A stretch of DNA of 64,000 nt from Beta vulgaris subsp. vulgaris. Lineage: Eukaryota > Streptophyta > Magnoliopsida > Caryophyllales > Amaranthaceae. Every line of letters begins with the position of its first letter. Positions within the stretch are counted from its first letter, which is position 1. The translations under genes were made by a program, and so were the position numbers. A model generated the notes under the pieces. It saw only the letters and a list, made by a program, of their open reading frames with translations, was not told the DNA's origin and made no database searches. Positions 18,808 through 32,700 of the stretch are shown in pieces. The stretch covers positions 31,911,035 through 31,975,034 of the forward strand of contig NC_079209.1 of NCBI RefSeq assembly GCF_026745355.1. Reading direction: 5' to 3'.

Positions 18808-21800
18808 ATGTCCGAGATAGGAGTTAGGTTAAAATTACGATGTTGGGCCAAAATGAGCATGAAACAGCCACGAAAAATCGGTCTGTAATGAATTCAGCTT
18901 CTCAGCTCACCAACCCCTTAGAATTGGTAAAAAACCAATTCAGGCATTTGAATCGCTCAATTCTGATGTACGAGCTAGGAGTTAGGCCCAAATTACGATT
19001 TTGGGCACAGATGAGTAATAAAAAGACACAAGAAATCTGACTACAAGGAATTCAGCTTTTTAGCTCACGAACCATTTAGAAATGGTAAATAAGAACATGT
19101 CAGGCTTTAGAATCGCTCAATTATGATGTCCGAGCTGGGAGTTAGGCCCAAATCACGATGTTGGGCCAAGATGAGAAGGAAACAGACACGAAAAATTGGA
19201 ATTCATTGAATTCAGCTTCTGAGCTCAAGAACCCCTAAGAAATGGTAAAAAAAACATTTGAGGCTTTTGAATCCCTCAATTCTGATGTCCGAGCTATGAG
19301 TTCGGCACAAATTACGATTTTGGGCCAAGATGAGCAAGAAACGGACGCGAAAAATCGGATTTCAACGAAATTAGCTTCTCAGCTCCCGAAACAATTTGAA
19401 ATGGTAAACAAAAACATTTAAGGATTTTGAATCGCTCAATTTTGAGGTCCGAGCTAGGAGTTAGTCCAATATTACAATTTTGAGTCAAGATGAGAAGGAG
19501 GTAGACGAGAAAAATTGGGCTGCAAGGAATTCAGCTTCTAAGCTCCCCAACCCCTTACAAATGGTAACAAAAACATGTCAGGCTTTAGAATCGCTCAATT
19601 CTGATGTCCGAGATAAGAGTTCGGTCGAAATTATGATGTTGGGCCAAGATGAGCATGAAACAGACACGAAAAATCGGACTTCAACGGATTAAGCTTCTGA
19701 GCTCACGAACTCCTTAGAAATGGTAAAAAAACCAATTAACGCTTTTGAATCATTCAATTCTGATGTTAGAGATAGGAGTTAGGTCGAAATTACAATATTG
19801 GGCTAAGATGAGCATGAAACAGTCACGAAAAATCGGACTTCAACGAATTCAGCTTCTGAGCTCACGAACCCCTTAAAAATGGTAAAAAACCAATTCAGGG
19901 TTTTGAATTGCTTAATTCTAATGTCCGAGCTAGGAGTTAGGCCCAAATTACGATTTTGGGCCCATGTGAGTAGTAAACAAACACTAAAAAATATGACTGC
20001 AAGGAATTCATCTTCTGAGCTCACGAACCCCTTAGAGATGGTAAAAAAAACATGTCAGACTTTGGAATCGCTCAATTACGATGTTGGGCCAAGATGAGAA
20101 GGAAACAGACACAAAAAACCATACTTAAACGAATTCATCTTCTGAGCGAACCTCTTAGAAATGGTAAAAAAAACAACTCAGGTTTTTGAATCGCTCAATT
20201 CTAATGTCCGAGCTAGGACTAAGGCCATAATTACGATTTTGGGCCAAAATGAGCAAGAAATGGACGCGAAAAATCAAACTTCAACGAATTTAGCTTCTCA
20301 GCGCACGAACCCCTTAGAAATGGTAAAAAAAACATTGTAGGCTTTTAAATCGCTCAATTTTGAGGTCCGAGCTAGTAGTTAGTCCCAAATTACAATTTTG
20401 AGCTAAGATGAGAAGGACACTTACGCGAAAAAATTGGGTTGCAAGGAATTCAGCTTCTGAGCTCACGAACCCCTTAGAAATGGTAAAAAAAACCAATTCA
20501 GGCTTTTGAATCGCTCAATTCTGATGTCCGAGCTAGGAGTTAGGCCCAAATTACGATTTTGGGCATAGATGAGTAGTAAACAAACACGAAAAATCGGACT
20601 TCAGGCAATTAAGCTTCTGAGCACACGAACCCCTTAGAAATGGTAAAAAAAACATGTCAAGCTTTGGAATCGCTCAATTATGATGTCCGAGCTAGGATTT
20701 AGGCCCAAATTACAATGTTGGGCCAAGATGAGCAGGAAACAGACACAAAAATCAAACTTCAACGAATTCAGCTTCTGAGCTCATGAACCCCTTAGAAATG
20801 GTAAAAAAGAACATGTCAGGCTTTGGAATCGCTCAATTATGATATCCGAGCTAGGAGTTAGGGCCAAATTACGATGTTGGGCCAAGATGAGCAGGAAACA
20901 GACACGAAAAATCGAACTTCAATGAATTCAGCTTCTGAGCTCACGAACCCCTTAGAAATGGTAAAAAAACATATCAGGCTTTGGAATCGCTCAATTCTGA
21001 TGTCGAAGTTAGGAGTTAGGCCCAAATTACGATTTTGGGCCACGATGAGCAAGAAACGGACACGAAAAAACGAAATTCCGCTAATTTAGCTTCTCAGCTT
21101 ACGAACACTCAGAAATGGTTAAAAAAAATATTTCAGGCTTTTGAATCGTTCAATTTTGAGGTCCGAGCTAGGAGTTACTCCCAAATTACAATTTTGGGCC
21201 AAGAAGGACACAAACGCGAAAAATTAGGCGGCAAGGAATTCAGCTTCTGAGCTCACGAGCCCCTTAGAAATGGTAAAAAAAACATGTCGGGCTTTGGAAT
21301 CGCTCAATTCTGATGTACGAGCTAGGAGTTAGGGCAAATTACGAATATGGGCCAAGATGAGCAAGAAACAGACACGAAAAAACGGAATTCAACGAATTCA
21401 GCTTCTGAGCTCACGAACCCCTTAGAAATGGTAAAAAAACATGTTAGGCTTTGGAATCGTTCAATTCTAATATCCGAGCTAGGAGTTAGGCCCAAATTAC
21501 GATTTTGGGAAAAGATGAGCATGAAACAGACACGAAAATTCGGACTTCAACGAATTCAACTTCTGAGCTTACGAACCCCTTAGAATTGATATAAAATCAT
21601 GTCAGTCTTTGGAATCGTTCTATTTTGATGTCCGAGCTAGGAGTTAGTCCCATATTACAATTTTGCGCCTAGATGAGAAGGAGACAGACGCAAAAAATTG
21701 GGCTGCAAGGAATTCAGCTTCTGAGCTCACGAACCCCTTAGAAATGGTAAAAAAAAACATGACATGCTTTAGAATCGCTCAATTCTGATGTCCTAGATAG

Positions 21801-24136
21801 GAGTTAGGTCGAAATTACGATGTTGGGCCAAAATGGGCATGAAACAGACACGAAAAATCGGTCTGTAACGAATTTAGCTTCTCAGCTCACCAACCCCTTA
21901 GAATTGGTAAAAAACCAATTCAGGTTTTTGAATCGCTCAATTCTGATGTCCGAGCTAGGAGTTAGGCCGAAATTACGATTTTGGGCACATATGAGTAATA
22001 AACAGACACAAGAAATCTGAGTACAAGGAATTCAGCTTCTGAGCTCACGAACCATTTAGAAATGGTAAAAAAGAACATGTCAGGCTTTAGAATCGCTCAA
22101 TTATGATGTCCGAGCTAGGAGTTAGGCCCAAATTACGATGTTGGGCCAAGATGAGAAGGAAACAGACACGAAAAATCGGACTTCAATGAATTCAGCTTCT
22201 GAGTTCAAGAACCCCTTAGAAATGGTAAAAAAACATTTGAGGCTTTTGAATCCCTCAATTCTGATGTCCGAGCTAGGAGTTCGGCACAAATTACGATTTT
22301 GGGCCAAGATGAGCAAGAAACGGACACGAAAAATCGGATTTCAACGAAATTAGCTTCTCAGCTCACGAAACCCTTCGAAATGGTAAACAAAAACATTTCA
22401 GGATTTTGAATCGCTCAATTTTGAGGTCCGAGGTAGGAGTTAGTCCAATATTACAATTTTGAGCCAAGATGAGAAGGAGGCAGACGAGAAAAATTGGGCT
22501 GCAAGGAATTCAGCTTCTAAGCTCACTAACCCCTTACAAATGGTAAAAAAAACATGTCAGGCTTTGGAATCGCTCAATTCTGATGTCCGAGATAGGAGTT
22601 AGGTCAAAATTACGATGTTGGGCCAAGGTGAGCATGAAACAGACACGAAAAATCGGACTACAACGGATTAAGCTTCTAAGCTCATGAACCCCTTAGAAAT
22701 GGTAAAAAAACCAATTAAGGCTTTTGAATCATTCAATTCTGATGTCAGAGATAGGAGTTAGGTCGAAATTACAATATTGGGCTAAGATGAGCATGAAACA
22801 GACACGAAAAATCGGACTTAAACGAATTCAGCTTCTGAGCTCACGAACCCCCTGAAAAATGGTAAAAAACCAATTCAGGGTTTTGAATTGCTTAACTCTG
22901 ATGTCCGAGCTAGGAGTTAGGCCCAAATTACGATTTTGGGCCCATGTGAGTAGTAAACAAACACTAAAAAATATGACTGCAAGGATTTCATCTTCTGAGC
23001 TCACGAACCCCTTAGAAATTGTAAAAAAACATGTCAGGCTTTGGAATCGCTCAATTACGATGTTGGGCCAAGATGAGAAGGAAACAGACACAAAAATCAT
23101 ACTTAAACGAATTCATCTTCTGAGCGAACCCCTTAGAAATGGTAAAAAAAAAACAACTCAGGTTTTTGAATCGCTCAATTCTAATGTCCGAGCTAGGACT
23201 AAGGCCATAATTACGATTTTGGGCCAAAATGAGCAAGAAATGGAAGCGAAAAATCGAACTTCAATGAATTTAGCTTCTCAGCGCACGAACCCCTTAGAAA
23301 TGGTAAAAAAAACCATTGCAGGCTTTTAAATCACTCAATTTTGAGGTCCGAGCTAGTAGTTAGTCCCAAATTACAATTTTGAGCTCAGATGAGAAGGACA
23401 CATAAGCGAAAAAATTGGGTTGCAAGGAATTCAGCTTCTGAGCTCACGAGCCCCTTAGAAATGGTAAAAAAAACCAATTCAGGCTTTTGAATCGCTCAAT
23501 TCTGATGTCCGAGCTAGGAGTTAGTCCCAAATTATGATTTTGGGCATAGATGAGTAGTAAACAGACACGAAAAATCGGACTTCAGGCAATTAAGCTTCTG
23601 ACCACGAACCCCTTAGAAATGGTAAAAAAAACATGTCAGGCTTTGGAATCGCTCAATTATGATGTCCGAGCTAGGAGTTAGGCCCAAATTACGATGTTGG
23701 GCCAAGATGAGCAGGAAACAGACACGAAAAATCAAACTTCAACGAATTCAGCTTCTGAGATCACGAGCGCTTAGAAATGGTAAAAAGGAACATGTCAGGC
23801 TTTGGAATCGCTCAATTATGATATCCGAGCTAGGAGTTAGGGCCAAATTACGATGTTGGGCCAAGATGAGCAGGAAACAGACACGAAAAATCGAACTTCA
23901 ACGAATTCAGCTTCTGAGATCACGAACCCCTTAGAAATGGTAAAAAAACATATCAGGCTTTGGAATCGCTCAATTCTGATGTCGAAGTTAGGAGTTAAGC
24001 CTAAATTACGATTTCGGGCCACGATGGGCAAGAAACGGACACGAAAAATCGGAATTCCACAAATTTAGCTTCTCAGCTCACGAACACTCATAAATGGTAA
24101 AAAATAATATTTTAGGTTTTTGAATCGTTCAATTTT
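18808..24136. repeat. Satellite domain I: ~2980 bp (19-monomer) higher-order repeat
   Basis: The rare word GTCTGTAA occurs at 18881 and 21861, exactly 2980 bp apart. Other diagnostic points keep the same distance: the GAGAAGGAGG variant at 19491 and 22470, and the shortened monomer near 20073 and 23050. The first unit spans about 18808-21787. The second starts near 21788 and is cut by the gap after 2349 bp. Confidence 0.85.
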
Positions 24137-27100
24137 NNNNNNNNNNNNNNNNNNNNNNNNNNNNNNNNNNNNNNNNNNNNNNNNNNNNNNNNNNNNNNNN
24201 NNNNNNNNNNNNNNNNNNNNNNNNNNNNNNNNNNNNNNNNNNNNNNNNNNNNNNNNNNNNNNNNNNNNNNNNNNNNNNNNNNNNNNNNNNNNNNNNNNNN
24301 NNNNNNNNNNNNNNNNNNNNNNNNNNNNNNNNNNNNNNNNNNNNNNNNNNNNNNNNNNNNNNNNNNNNNNNNNNNNNNNNNNNNNNNNNNNNNNNNNNNN
24401 NNNNNNNNNNNNNNNNNNNNNNNNNNNNNNNNNNNNNNNNNNNNNNNNNNNNNNNNNNNNNNNNNNNNNNNNNNNNNNNNNNNNNNNNNNNNNNNNNNNN
24501 NNNNNNNNNNNNNNNNNNNNNNNNNNNNNNNNNNNNNNNNNNNNNNNNNNNNNNNNNNNNNNNNNNNNNNNNNNNNNNNNNNNNNNNNNNNNNNNNNNNN
24601 NNNNNNNNNNNNNNNNNNNNNNNNNNNNNNNNNNNNNNNNNNNNNNNNNNNNNNNNNNNNNNNNNNNNNNNNNNNNNNNNNNNNNNNNNNNNNNNNNNNN
24701 NNNNNNNNNNNNNNNNNNNNNNNNNNNNNNNNNNNNNNNNNNNNNNNNNNNNNNNNNNNNNNNNNNNNNNNNNNNNNNNNNNNNNNNNNNNNNNNNNNNN
24801 NNNNNNNNNNNNNNNNNNNNNNNNNNNNNNNNNNNNNNNNNNNNNNNNNNNNNNNNNNNNNNNNNNNNNNNNNNNNNNNNNNNNNNNNNNNNNNNNNNNN
24901 NNNNNNNNNNNNNNNNNNNNNNNNNNNNNNNNNNNNNNNNNNNNNNNNNNNNNNNNNNNNNNNNNNNNNNNNNNNNNNNNNNNNNNNNNNNNNNNNNNNN
25001 NNNNNNNNNNNNNNNNNNNNNNNNNNNNNNNNNNNNNNNNNNNNNNNNNNNNNNNNNNNNNNNNNNNNNNNNNNNNNNNNNNNNNNNNNNNNNNNNNNNN
25101 NNNNNNNNNNNNNNNNNNNNNNNNNNNNNNNNNNTTGAGGTCTGAGCTAGGAGTTAGTCCAATATTACAATTTTGAGCCAAGACGAGAAGGAGGCAGACG
25201 AGAAAAATTGGGCTGCAAGGAATTCAGCTTCTAAGCTCACTAACCCCTTACAAATGGTAAAAAAAACATGTCGGCTTTGGAATCGCTCATTCTGATGTCG
25301 AGATAGGTTAGGTCGAAATTACGAGTTGGGCCAAGGTGAGCATGAAACAGACACGAAAAATCGGACTTCAACGGATTAGGCTTCTGAGCTCATGAACCCC
25401 TTAGAAATGGTTAAAAAACCAATTAAGGCTTTTGAATCATTCAATTTCGATGTAAGAGATAGGAGTTAGGTCGAAATTACAATGTTGGGCAACAAGATGA
25501 GCATGAAACAGACACGAAAAATCGGACTTCAACGAATTCAGCTTCTGAGCTCACGAACCCCTTAAAAATGGTAAAAAAACCAATTCAGGGTTTTGAATTG
25601 TTTAATTCTGATGTCCGAGCTAGGAGTTAGGCCAAATTACGATTTGGGCCATGTAAGTAGTAAACAAACACTAAAAATATGACTGCAAGGAATTCATCTT
25701 CTAAGCTCACGAACCCCTTAGAAATGGTAAAAAAAACATGTCAGGCTTTGGAATCGCTCAATTACGATGTTGGGCCAAGATGAGAAGGAAACAAACACAA
25801 AAAATCATACTTAAACGAATTCATCTTCTGAGCGAACCCCTTAGAAATGGTAAAAAAAACAACTCAGGTTTTTGAATCGCTCAATTCTAATATCCGAGCT
25901 AGGACTAAGGCCATAATTACGATTTTGGGCCAAAATGAGCAAGAAATGGACGCGAAAAATCAAAATTCAACGAATTTAGCTTCTCAGCGCACGAACCCCT
26001 TAGAAATGCTAAAAAAAACCATTGCAGGCTTTTAAATCACTCAATTTTGAGGTCCGAGCTAGTAGTTAGTCCCAAATTACAATTTTGAGCTAAGATGAGA
26101 AGGACACATAAGCGAAAAAATTGGGTTGCAAGGAATTCAGCTTCTGAGCTCACGAACCCCTTAGAAATGGTAAAAAAAAACCAATTCAGGCTTTTGAATC
26201 GCTCAATTCTGATGTCCGAGCTAGGAGTTAGGCCCAAATTATGATTTTGGGCATAGATGAGTAGTAAACAGACACGAAAAATCGGACTTCAGGCAATTAA
26301 GCTTCTGAGCACACGAACCCCTTAGAAATGGTAAAAAAAACATGTCAGGCTTTGGAATCGCTCAATTATGATGTCCGAGCTAGGAGTTAGGCCCAAATTA
26401 CGATGTTGGGCCAAGATGAGCAGGAAACAGACACGAAAAATCAAACTTCAACGAATACAACTTCTGAGATCACGAACGCCTTAGAAATGGTAAAAAGGAA
26501 CATGTCAGGCTTTGGAATCGCTCAATTATGATATCCAAGCTAGGAGTTAGGGCCAAATTACGATGTTGGGCCAAGATGAGCAGGAAACAGACACGAAAAA
26601 TCGAACTTCAACGAATTCAGCTTCTGAGTGCAAGAACGCCTTAGAAATGGTAAAAAAACATTTGAGGCTTTGGAATCGCTCAATTCTGATGTCGAAGTTA
26701 GGAGTTAAGCCTAAATTACGATTTCGGGCCACGATGAGCAAGAAACGGACACGAAAAATCGGAATTCCACAAATTTAGCTTTTAAGCTCACGAACACTCA
26801 TAAATGGTAAACAAAAACATTTCAGGATTTTGAATCGCTGAATTTTGAGGTCCGAGCTACGAGTTAGGCCAATATTACAATTTTGAGCCAAGATGAGAAG
26901 GAGGCACACGAGAAAAATTGGGCTGCAAGGAATTCAGCTTCTAAGCTCACTAACCCCTTACAAATGGTAAAAAAAACATGTCAGGCTTTGGAATCGCTCA
27001 ATTCTGATGTCCAGATAGGAGTAGGTCAAAATTACGATGTTGGACCAAGGTGAGCATGAAACAGACACGAAAAATCGGACTACAACGGATTAAGCTTCTA

Positions 27101-28600
27101 AGCTCATGAACCCCTTTAGAAATGGTAAAAAAACCAATTAAGGCTTTTGAATCATTCAATTCTGATGTCAGAGATAGGAGTTAGGTCGAAATTACAATGT
27201 TGGGCTAAGATAAGCATGAAACAGACACGAAAAATCGGACTTAAACGAATTCAGCTTCTGAGCTCACGAACCCCTTAAAAATGGTAAAAAAACCAATTCA
27301 GGGTTTTGAATTGCTTAACTCTGATGTCCGAGCTAGGAGTTAGGCCCAAATTACGATTTTGGGCCCATGTGAGTAGTAAACAAACACTAAAAAATATGAC
27401 TTGCAAGGAATTCATCTTCTGAGCTCACGAAACCCCTTAGAAATGGTAAAAAAACATGTCAGGCTTTGGAATCGCTAAATTACGATGTTGGGCCAAGATG
27501 AGAAGGAAACAGACACAAAAATCATACTTAAACGAATTTATCTTCAGAGCGAACCCCTTAGAATTGGTAAAAAAAAACAACTCAGGTCTTTGAATCGCTC
27601 AATTCTAATATCCGAGCTAGGACTAAGGCCATAATTACGATTTTGGGCCAAAATGAGCAAAAATGGACCGAAAATAAAATTCAACGAATTTAGCTTCTCA
27701 GCGACACGACCCCTTAGAAATGCTAAAAAAAACCATTCAGGCTTTTCAAATCACTCAATTTGAGTCCGAGCTAGTAGTTAGTCCCAAATTACAATTTTGA
27801 GCATAGATGAGAAGCACATACGCGAAAAATGGTTCAGGAATTCAGCTTCTGAGCTCACGAGCCCCTTAGAAATGGTAAAAAAAAAACAATTCAGGCTTTT
27901 GAATCGCTCAATTCTGATGTCCGAGCTAGGAGTTAGTCCCAAATTACGATTTTGGGCATAGATGAGTAGTAAACAGACACGAAAAATCGGACTTCAGGCA
28001 ATTAAGCTTCTGAGCACACGAACCCCTTAGAAATGGTAAAACAAACATGTCTGGCTTTGGAATCGCTCAATTATGATGTCCGAGCTAGGAGTTAGGCCCA
28101 AATTACGATGTTGGGCCAAGATGGGCAGGAAACAGACACGAAAAATCAAACTTCAACGAATTCAACTTCTGAGATCACGAACGCCTTAGAAATGGTAAAA
28201 AGGAACATGTCAGGCTTTGGAATCGCTCAATTATGATATCCGAGCTAGGAGTTAGGGCCAAATTACGATGTTGGGCCAAGATGAGCAGGAAACAGACACG
28301 AAAAATCGAACTTCAACGAATTCAACTTCTGGGATCACGAACCCCTTAGAAATGGTAAAAAAACATATCAGACTTTGGAATCGCTCAATTCTGATGTCGA
28401 AGTTAGGAGTTAAGCCTAAATTACGATTTCGGGCCACGATGAGCAAGAAACGGACACGAAAAATCGGAATTCCACTAATTTAGCTTCTCAACTCACGAAC
28501 ACTCATAAATGGTAAAAAATAATATTTCAGGCTTTTGAATCGTTCAATTTTGAGGTCCGAGCTAGGAGTTAGTCCAATATTACAATTTTGAGCCAAGATG
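22470..28600. repeat. Satellite domain II: ~1.71 kb (11-monomer) higher-order repeat
   Basis: The GAGAAGGAGG variant recurs at 22470, 25184, 26894 and 28599. Intervals are 2714 (1716 if the 998 Ns are removed), 1710 and 1705 bp. Each unit contains one monomer shortened by about 32 bp, where CTCAATT runs straight into ACGATGTTGGG. This unit is the 19-monomer unit minus eight monomers. Confidence 0.85.
24137..25134. other. Assembly gap (998 Ns)
   Basis: Unknown sequence inside the satellite. The left flank ends ...TTCAATTTT and the right flank starts TTGAGGTCTGAG; in intact monomers these are contiguous (TTCAATTTTGAGGTCCGAG). The flanks are therefore in phase, sharing two Ts. The open frames spanning the gap on both strands are artefacts of N translation. 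Confidence 0.98.
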
Positions 28601-29799
28601 AGAAGGAGGCAGACGAGAAAAATTGGGCTGCAAGGAATTCAGCTTCTGAGCTCACTAACCCTTTAGCAATGGTAAAAAAAAACATGTCAGGCTTTGGAAT
28701 CGCTCAATTCTGATGTCCGAGATAGGAGTTAGGTCGAAATTACGATGTTGGGCCAAGATGAGCATGAAACAGAAACGAAAAATCGGACTTCAACAAATTC
28801 AGCTTCTGAGCTCACGAACCCCTTTAAAATGGTTTAAAAAAACCAATTCAGGCTTTTGTATTAGTCAATTCTGATGTCCGAGCTAGGAGTTAGGCCCAAA
28901 TTATAATTTTGGGCCCATATGAGTAGTAAACAGGCACTAAAAATCTGACTGCAACGAATTCATCTTCTGAGCTCACGAACCATTTAGAATTGGTAAAAAA
29001 ACATGTCAGGTTTTGGAATCGCTCAATTACGATGTTGGGTCAAGATGAGAAGGAAACAGACACGAAAAATTGTACTTAAATAAATTCATCTTCTGAGCTC
29101 ACGAACCCCTTAGAAATGGTAAAGAAACAACTGAGGTTTTTGAATCGCTCAATTCAAATGTCCGAGCTAGGAGTGTGGCCAAAATTACGATTTTGGGCCA
29201 AGAAGCAAGAAACGGACGCGAAAAATCGGTCTTCAACGAATTTAGCTTCTCAGCGCATGAACCCCTTAGAAATGGTAAAAAAAAACATTTCAGGCTTTTA
29301 AATCGCTCAATTTTGAGGTCCGAGCTAAGATGAGAAGGACACATACGCGAAAAAATTGGGTTGTAAGGAATTCAGCTTCTGAGCTCACGAGCCCCTTAGA
29401 AATGGTAAAAAAAACCAATTCAGGCTTTTGAATCGCTCAATTCTGATGTCCGAGCTAGGACTTAGGCCCAAATTACGATTTTGGGCATAGATGAGTAGTA
29501 AACAGGCACGAAAAATCGGACTTCAAGGAATTAAGCTTCTGAGCTCACGAACCCCTTAGAAATGGTAAAAAAAACATGTCAGGCATTGGAATCGCTCAAT
29601 TATGATGTTCGAGCTAGGAGTTAGGCCCAAATTACGATGTTGGGCCAAGATGAGCAGGAAACAGACACGAAAAATCGAACTTCAACGAATTCAACTTCTG
29701 AGCTCACGAACCCCTTAGAAATGGTAAAAAAAAACATATCAGGCTTTGGAATCGCTCAATTCTGATGTCGAACTTAAGAGTTAAGCCCAAATTACGATT

Positions 29800-32700
29800 T
29801 TGGGCCACGATGAGCAAAAAACGGACACGAAAAATCGGAATTCCACTAATTTAGCTTCTCAGCTCACGAGCACTCAGAAATGGTAAAAAGAATTATTTCA
29901 GGCTTTTGAATCGCTCAATTATGAGGTCCGAGCTAGGAGTTAGTCCCAACTTGCAATCTTGAGCCAAGATGAGAAGGACACAGACGCGAAAAATTAGGCT
30001 GCAAGGAATTCAGCTTCTGAGCTCACGAGACCCTTAGAAATTGTAAAAAAAACATGGCAGGCTGTGGAATCGCTCAATTCTGATTTTCGGGCTAGGATTT
30101 AGGCCAAAATTACGATTTTGGGCCAAGATGAGCAAGAAACAGACGCGAAAAATCGGACTTCAACGAATTTAGCTTCTCAGCTCACGAACCCTTAGAAATG
30201 GTAAAAAAAACATTTCAGGCTTTTAAATCGCTCAATTTTGAGGTCCGAGTAGTTAGGCCCAAATTACAATTTTGAGCCAAGATGAGAAGGACACATACGC
30301 GAAAAAATTGGGCTGCAAAGAATTCAGCTTCTGAGCTCATGAGCCTCTTAGAAATGGTAAAAAAAATATGTTAGGCTTTGGAATCGCTCAATTCTGATGT
30401 CCGAGATAGAAGTTAGGTCGAAATTACGATATTGGGCCAAGATGAGAATGAAACTGACACGAAAAATCGTACTTCAATGAATTCAGCTTCTGAGCTCATG
30501 ATCCCCCTAAAAATGGTAAAAGAACCAATTCAGGCTTTTGAATCGCTCAATTCTGATGTCCGAGCTAGGAGTTAGGCCCAAATTACAATTTTGGGCATAG
30601 ATGAGTAGTAAACAGACACGAAAAATCGGACTTCAAGGAATTAAGCTTCTGAGCACACGTACCCCTTAGAAATAGTAAAAAAAAACATGTAAGGCTTTGG
30701 AATCGCTCAATTATGATGTCCGAGCTAGGAGTTAGGCCCAAATTGATGTTGGGCCAAGATGAGTAGGAAATAGACACTAAAAATCGAACTTCAACGAATT
30801 TAGCTTCTCAGCTCACGAACACTCAGAAATGGTAAAAAAAAAAAATTCAGGCTTTTGAATCGTTCAATTTTGAGGTCCGAGCTAGGAGTTACTCCCAAAT
30901 TACAATTTGGGGCTAAGATGAGAAGGACACAAACGCGAAAAATTAGGCTGCAAGGAATTCAGTTTCTGAGCTCACGAACCCCTTAGAAATGATAAGAAAA
31001 ACAATTCAGGCTTTCGAATCGCTCAATTCTAATGTCCGAGCTAAGAGTTAGGCCAAATTACGATTTTGGGACAAGATGAGCAAGAAACGGACGCGAAAAA
31101 TCGGACTTCAACGAATTTAGCTTCTCAGCTCACAAAACCCTTAGAAATGGTAAAAAATCATTTCAAGCTTTTGAATCGCTCAATTTTAAGGTCCGAGCTA
31201 GGATGAGAAGGAGGCAGACGAGAAAATTGGGCTGCAAGGAATTCAGCTTGTGAGCTCACTAACCCTTAGCAATGGAAGAAAAAACATGTCAAGCTTGGGA
31301 ATCGCTCAATTCTGATGTCCGAGATAGGAGTTAGGCTGAAATTACGGTGTTGGGCCAAGATGAGTATGAAACAGACACGAAAAATCGGATCTTCAACGAA
31401 TTCAGCTTCTGAGCTCATGAACCCCTTAAAAATGGTAAAAAAAAACCAATTCAGGCTTTGGAATTGCTCAATTCTGATGTCTGAGCTAGGAGTTAGGTCG
31501 AAATTACGATTTTGGGCCACGATGAGCAAAAAACGGACACGAAAAATCGGAATTCCACTAATTTAGCTTCTCAGCTCACGAGCACTCAGAAATGGTAAAA
31601 AAAATTATTTCAGGCTTTTGAATCGCTCAATTATGAGGTCCGAGCTAGGAGTTAGTCCCAACTTGCAATCTTGAGCCAAGATGACAAGGACATAGACAAG
31701 AAAAATTAGGCTGCAAGGAATTCAGCTTCTGAGCTCACGAGACCCTTAGAAATTGTAAAAAAAACATGTCACTCTGTGGAATCGCTCAATTCTGATTTTC
31801 GGGCTAGGATTTAGGCCAAAATTACGAATTTGGGCCAAGATGAGCATGAAACAGACGCGAAAAATCGACTTCAACGAATTTAGCTTCTCAGCGCACGAAC
31901 CCTTAGAAATGGTAAAAAAACATTTCAGGCTTTTAAATCGCTCAATTTTGAGGTCCGAGTAGTTAGTCCCAAATTACAATTTTGAGCCAAGATGAGAAGG
32001 ACACATACGCGAAAAAATTGGGCTGCAAAGAATTCAGCTTCTGAGCTCATGAGCCTCTTAGAAATGGTAAAAAAAATATGTTAGGCTTTGGAATCGCTCA
32101 ATTCTGATGTCCGAGATAGAAGTTAGGTCGAAATTACGATATTGGGTCAAGATGAGAATGAAACAGACACGAAAAATCGTACTTCAATGAATTCAGCTTC
32201 TGAGCTCATGATCCCCCTAAAAATGGTAAAAGAACCAATTCAGGCTTTTGAATCGCTCAATTCTGATGTCCGAGCTAGGAGTTAGGCCAAATTACAATTT
32301 TGGGCATAGATGAGTAGTAAACAGACACGAAAAATCGGACTTCAAGGAATTAAGCTTCTGAGCTCACGTACCCCTTAGAAATAGTAAAAAAACATGTAAG
32401 GCTTTGGAATCGCTCAATTATGATGTCCGAGCTAGGAGTTAGGCCCAAATTGATGTTGGGCCAAGATGAGTAGGAAATAGACACTAAAAATCGAACTTCA
32501 ACGAATTTAGCTTCTCAGCTCACGAACACTCAGAAATGGTAAAAAAAAAATTTCAGGCTTTTGAATCGTTCAATTTTGAGGTCCGAGCTAGGAGTTACTC
32601 CCAAATTACAATTTGGGGCTAAGATGAGAAGGACACAGACGCGAAAAATTAGGCTGCAAGGAATTCAGTTTCTGAGCTCACGAACCCTTAGAAATGGTAA

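Noticed and set aside
24120..25181. ORFs of 341 and 350 codons on both strands
   Set aside because: They consist almost entirely of N and have no sequence content.
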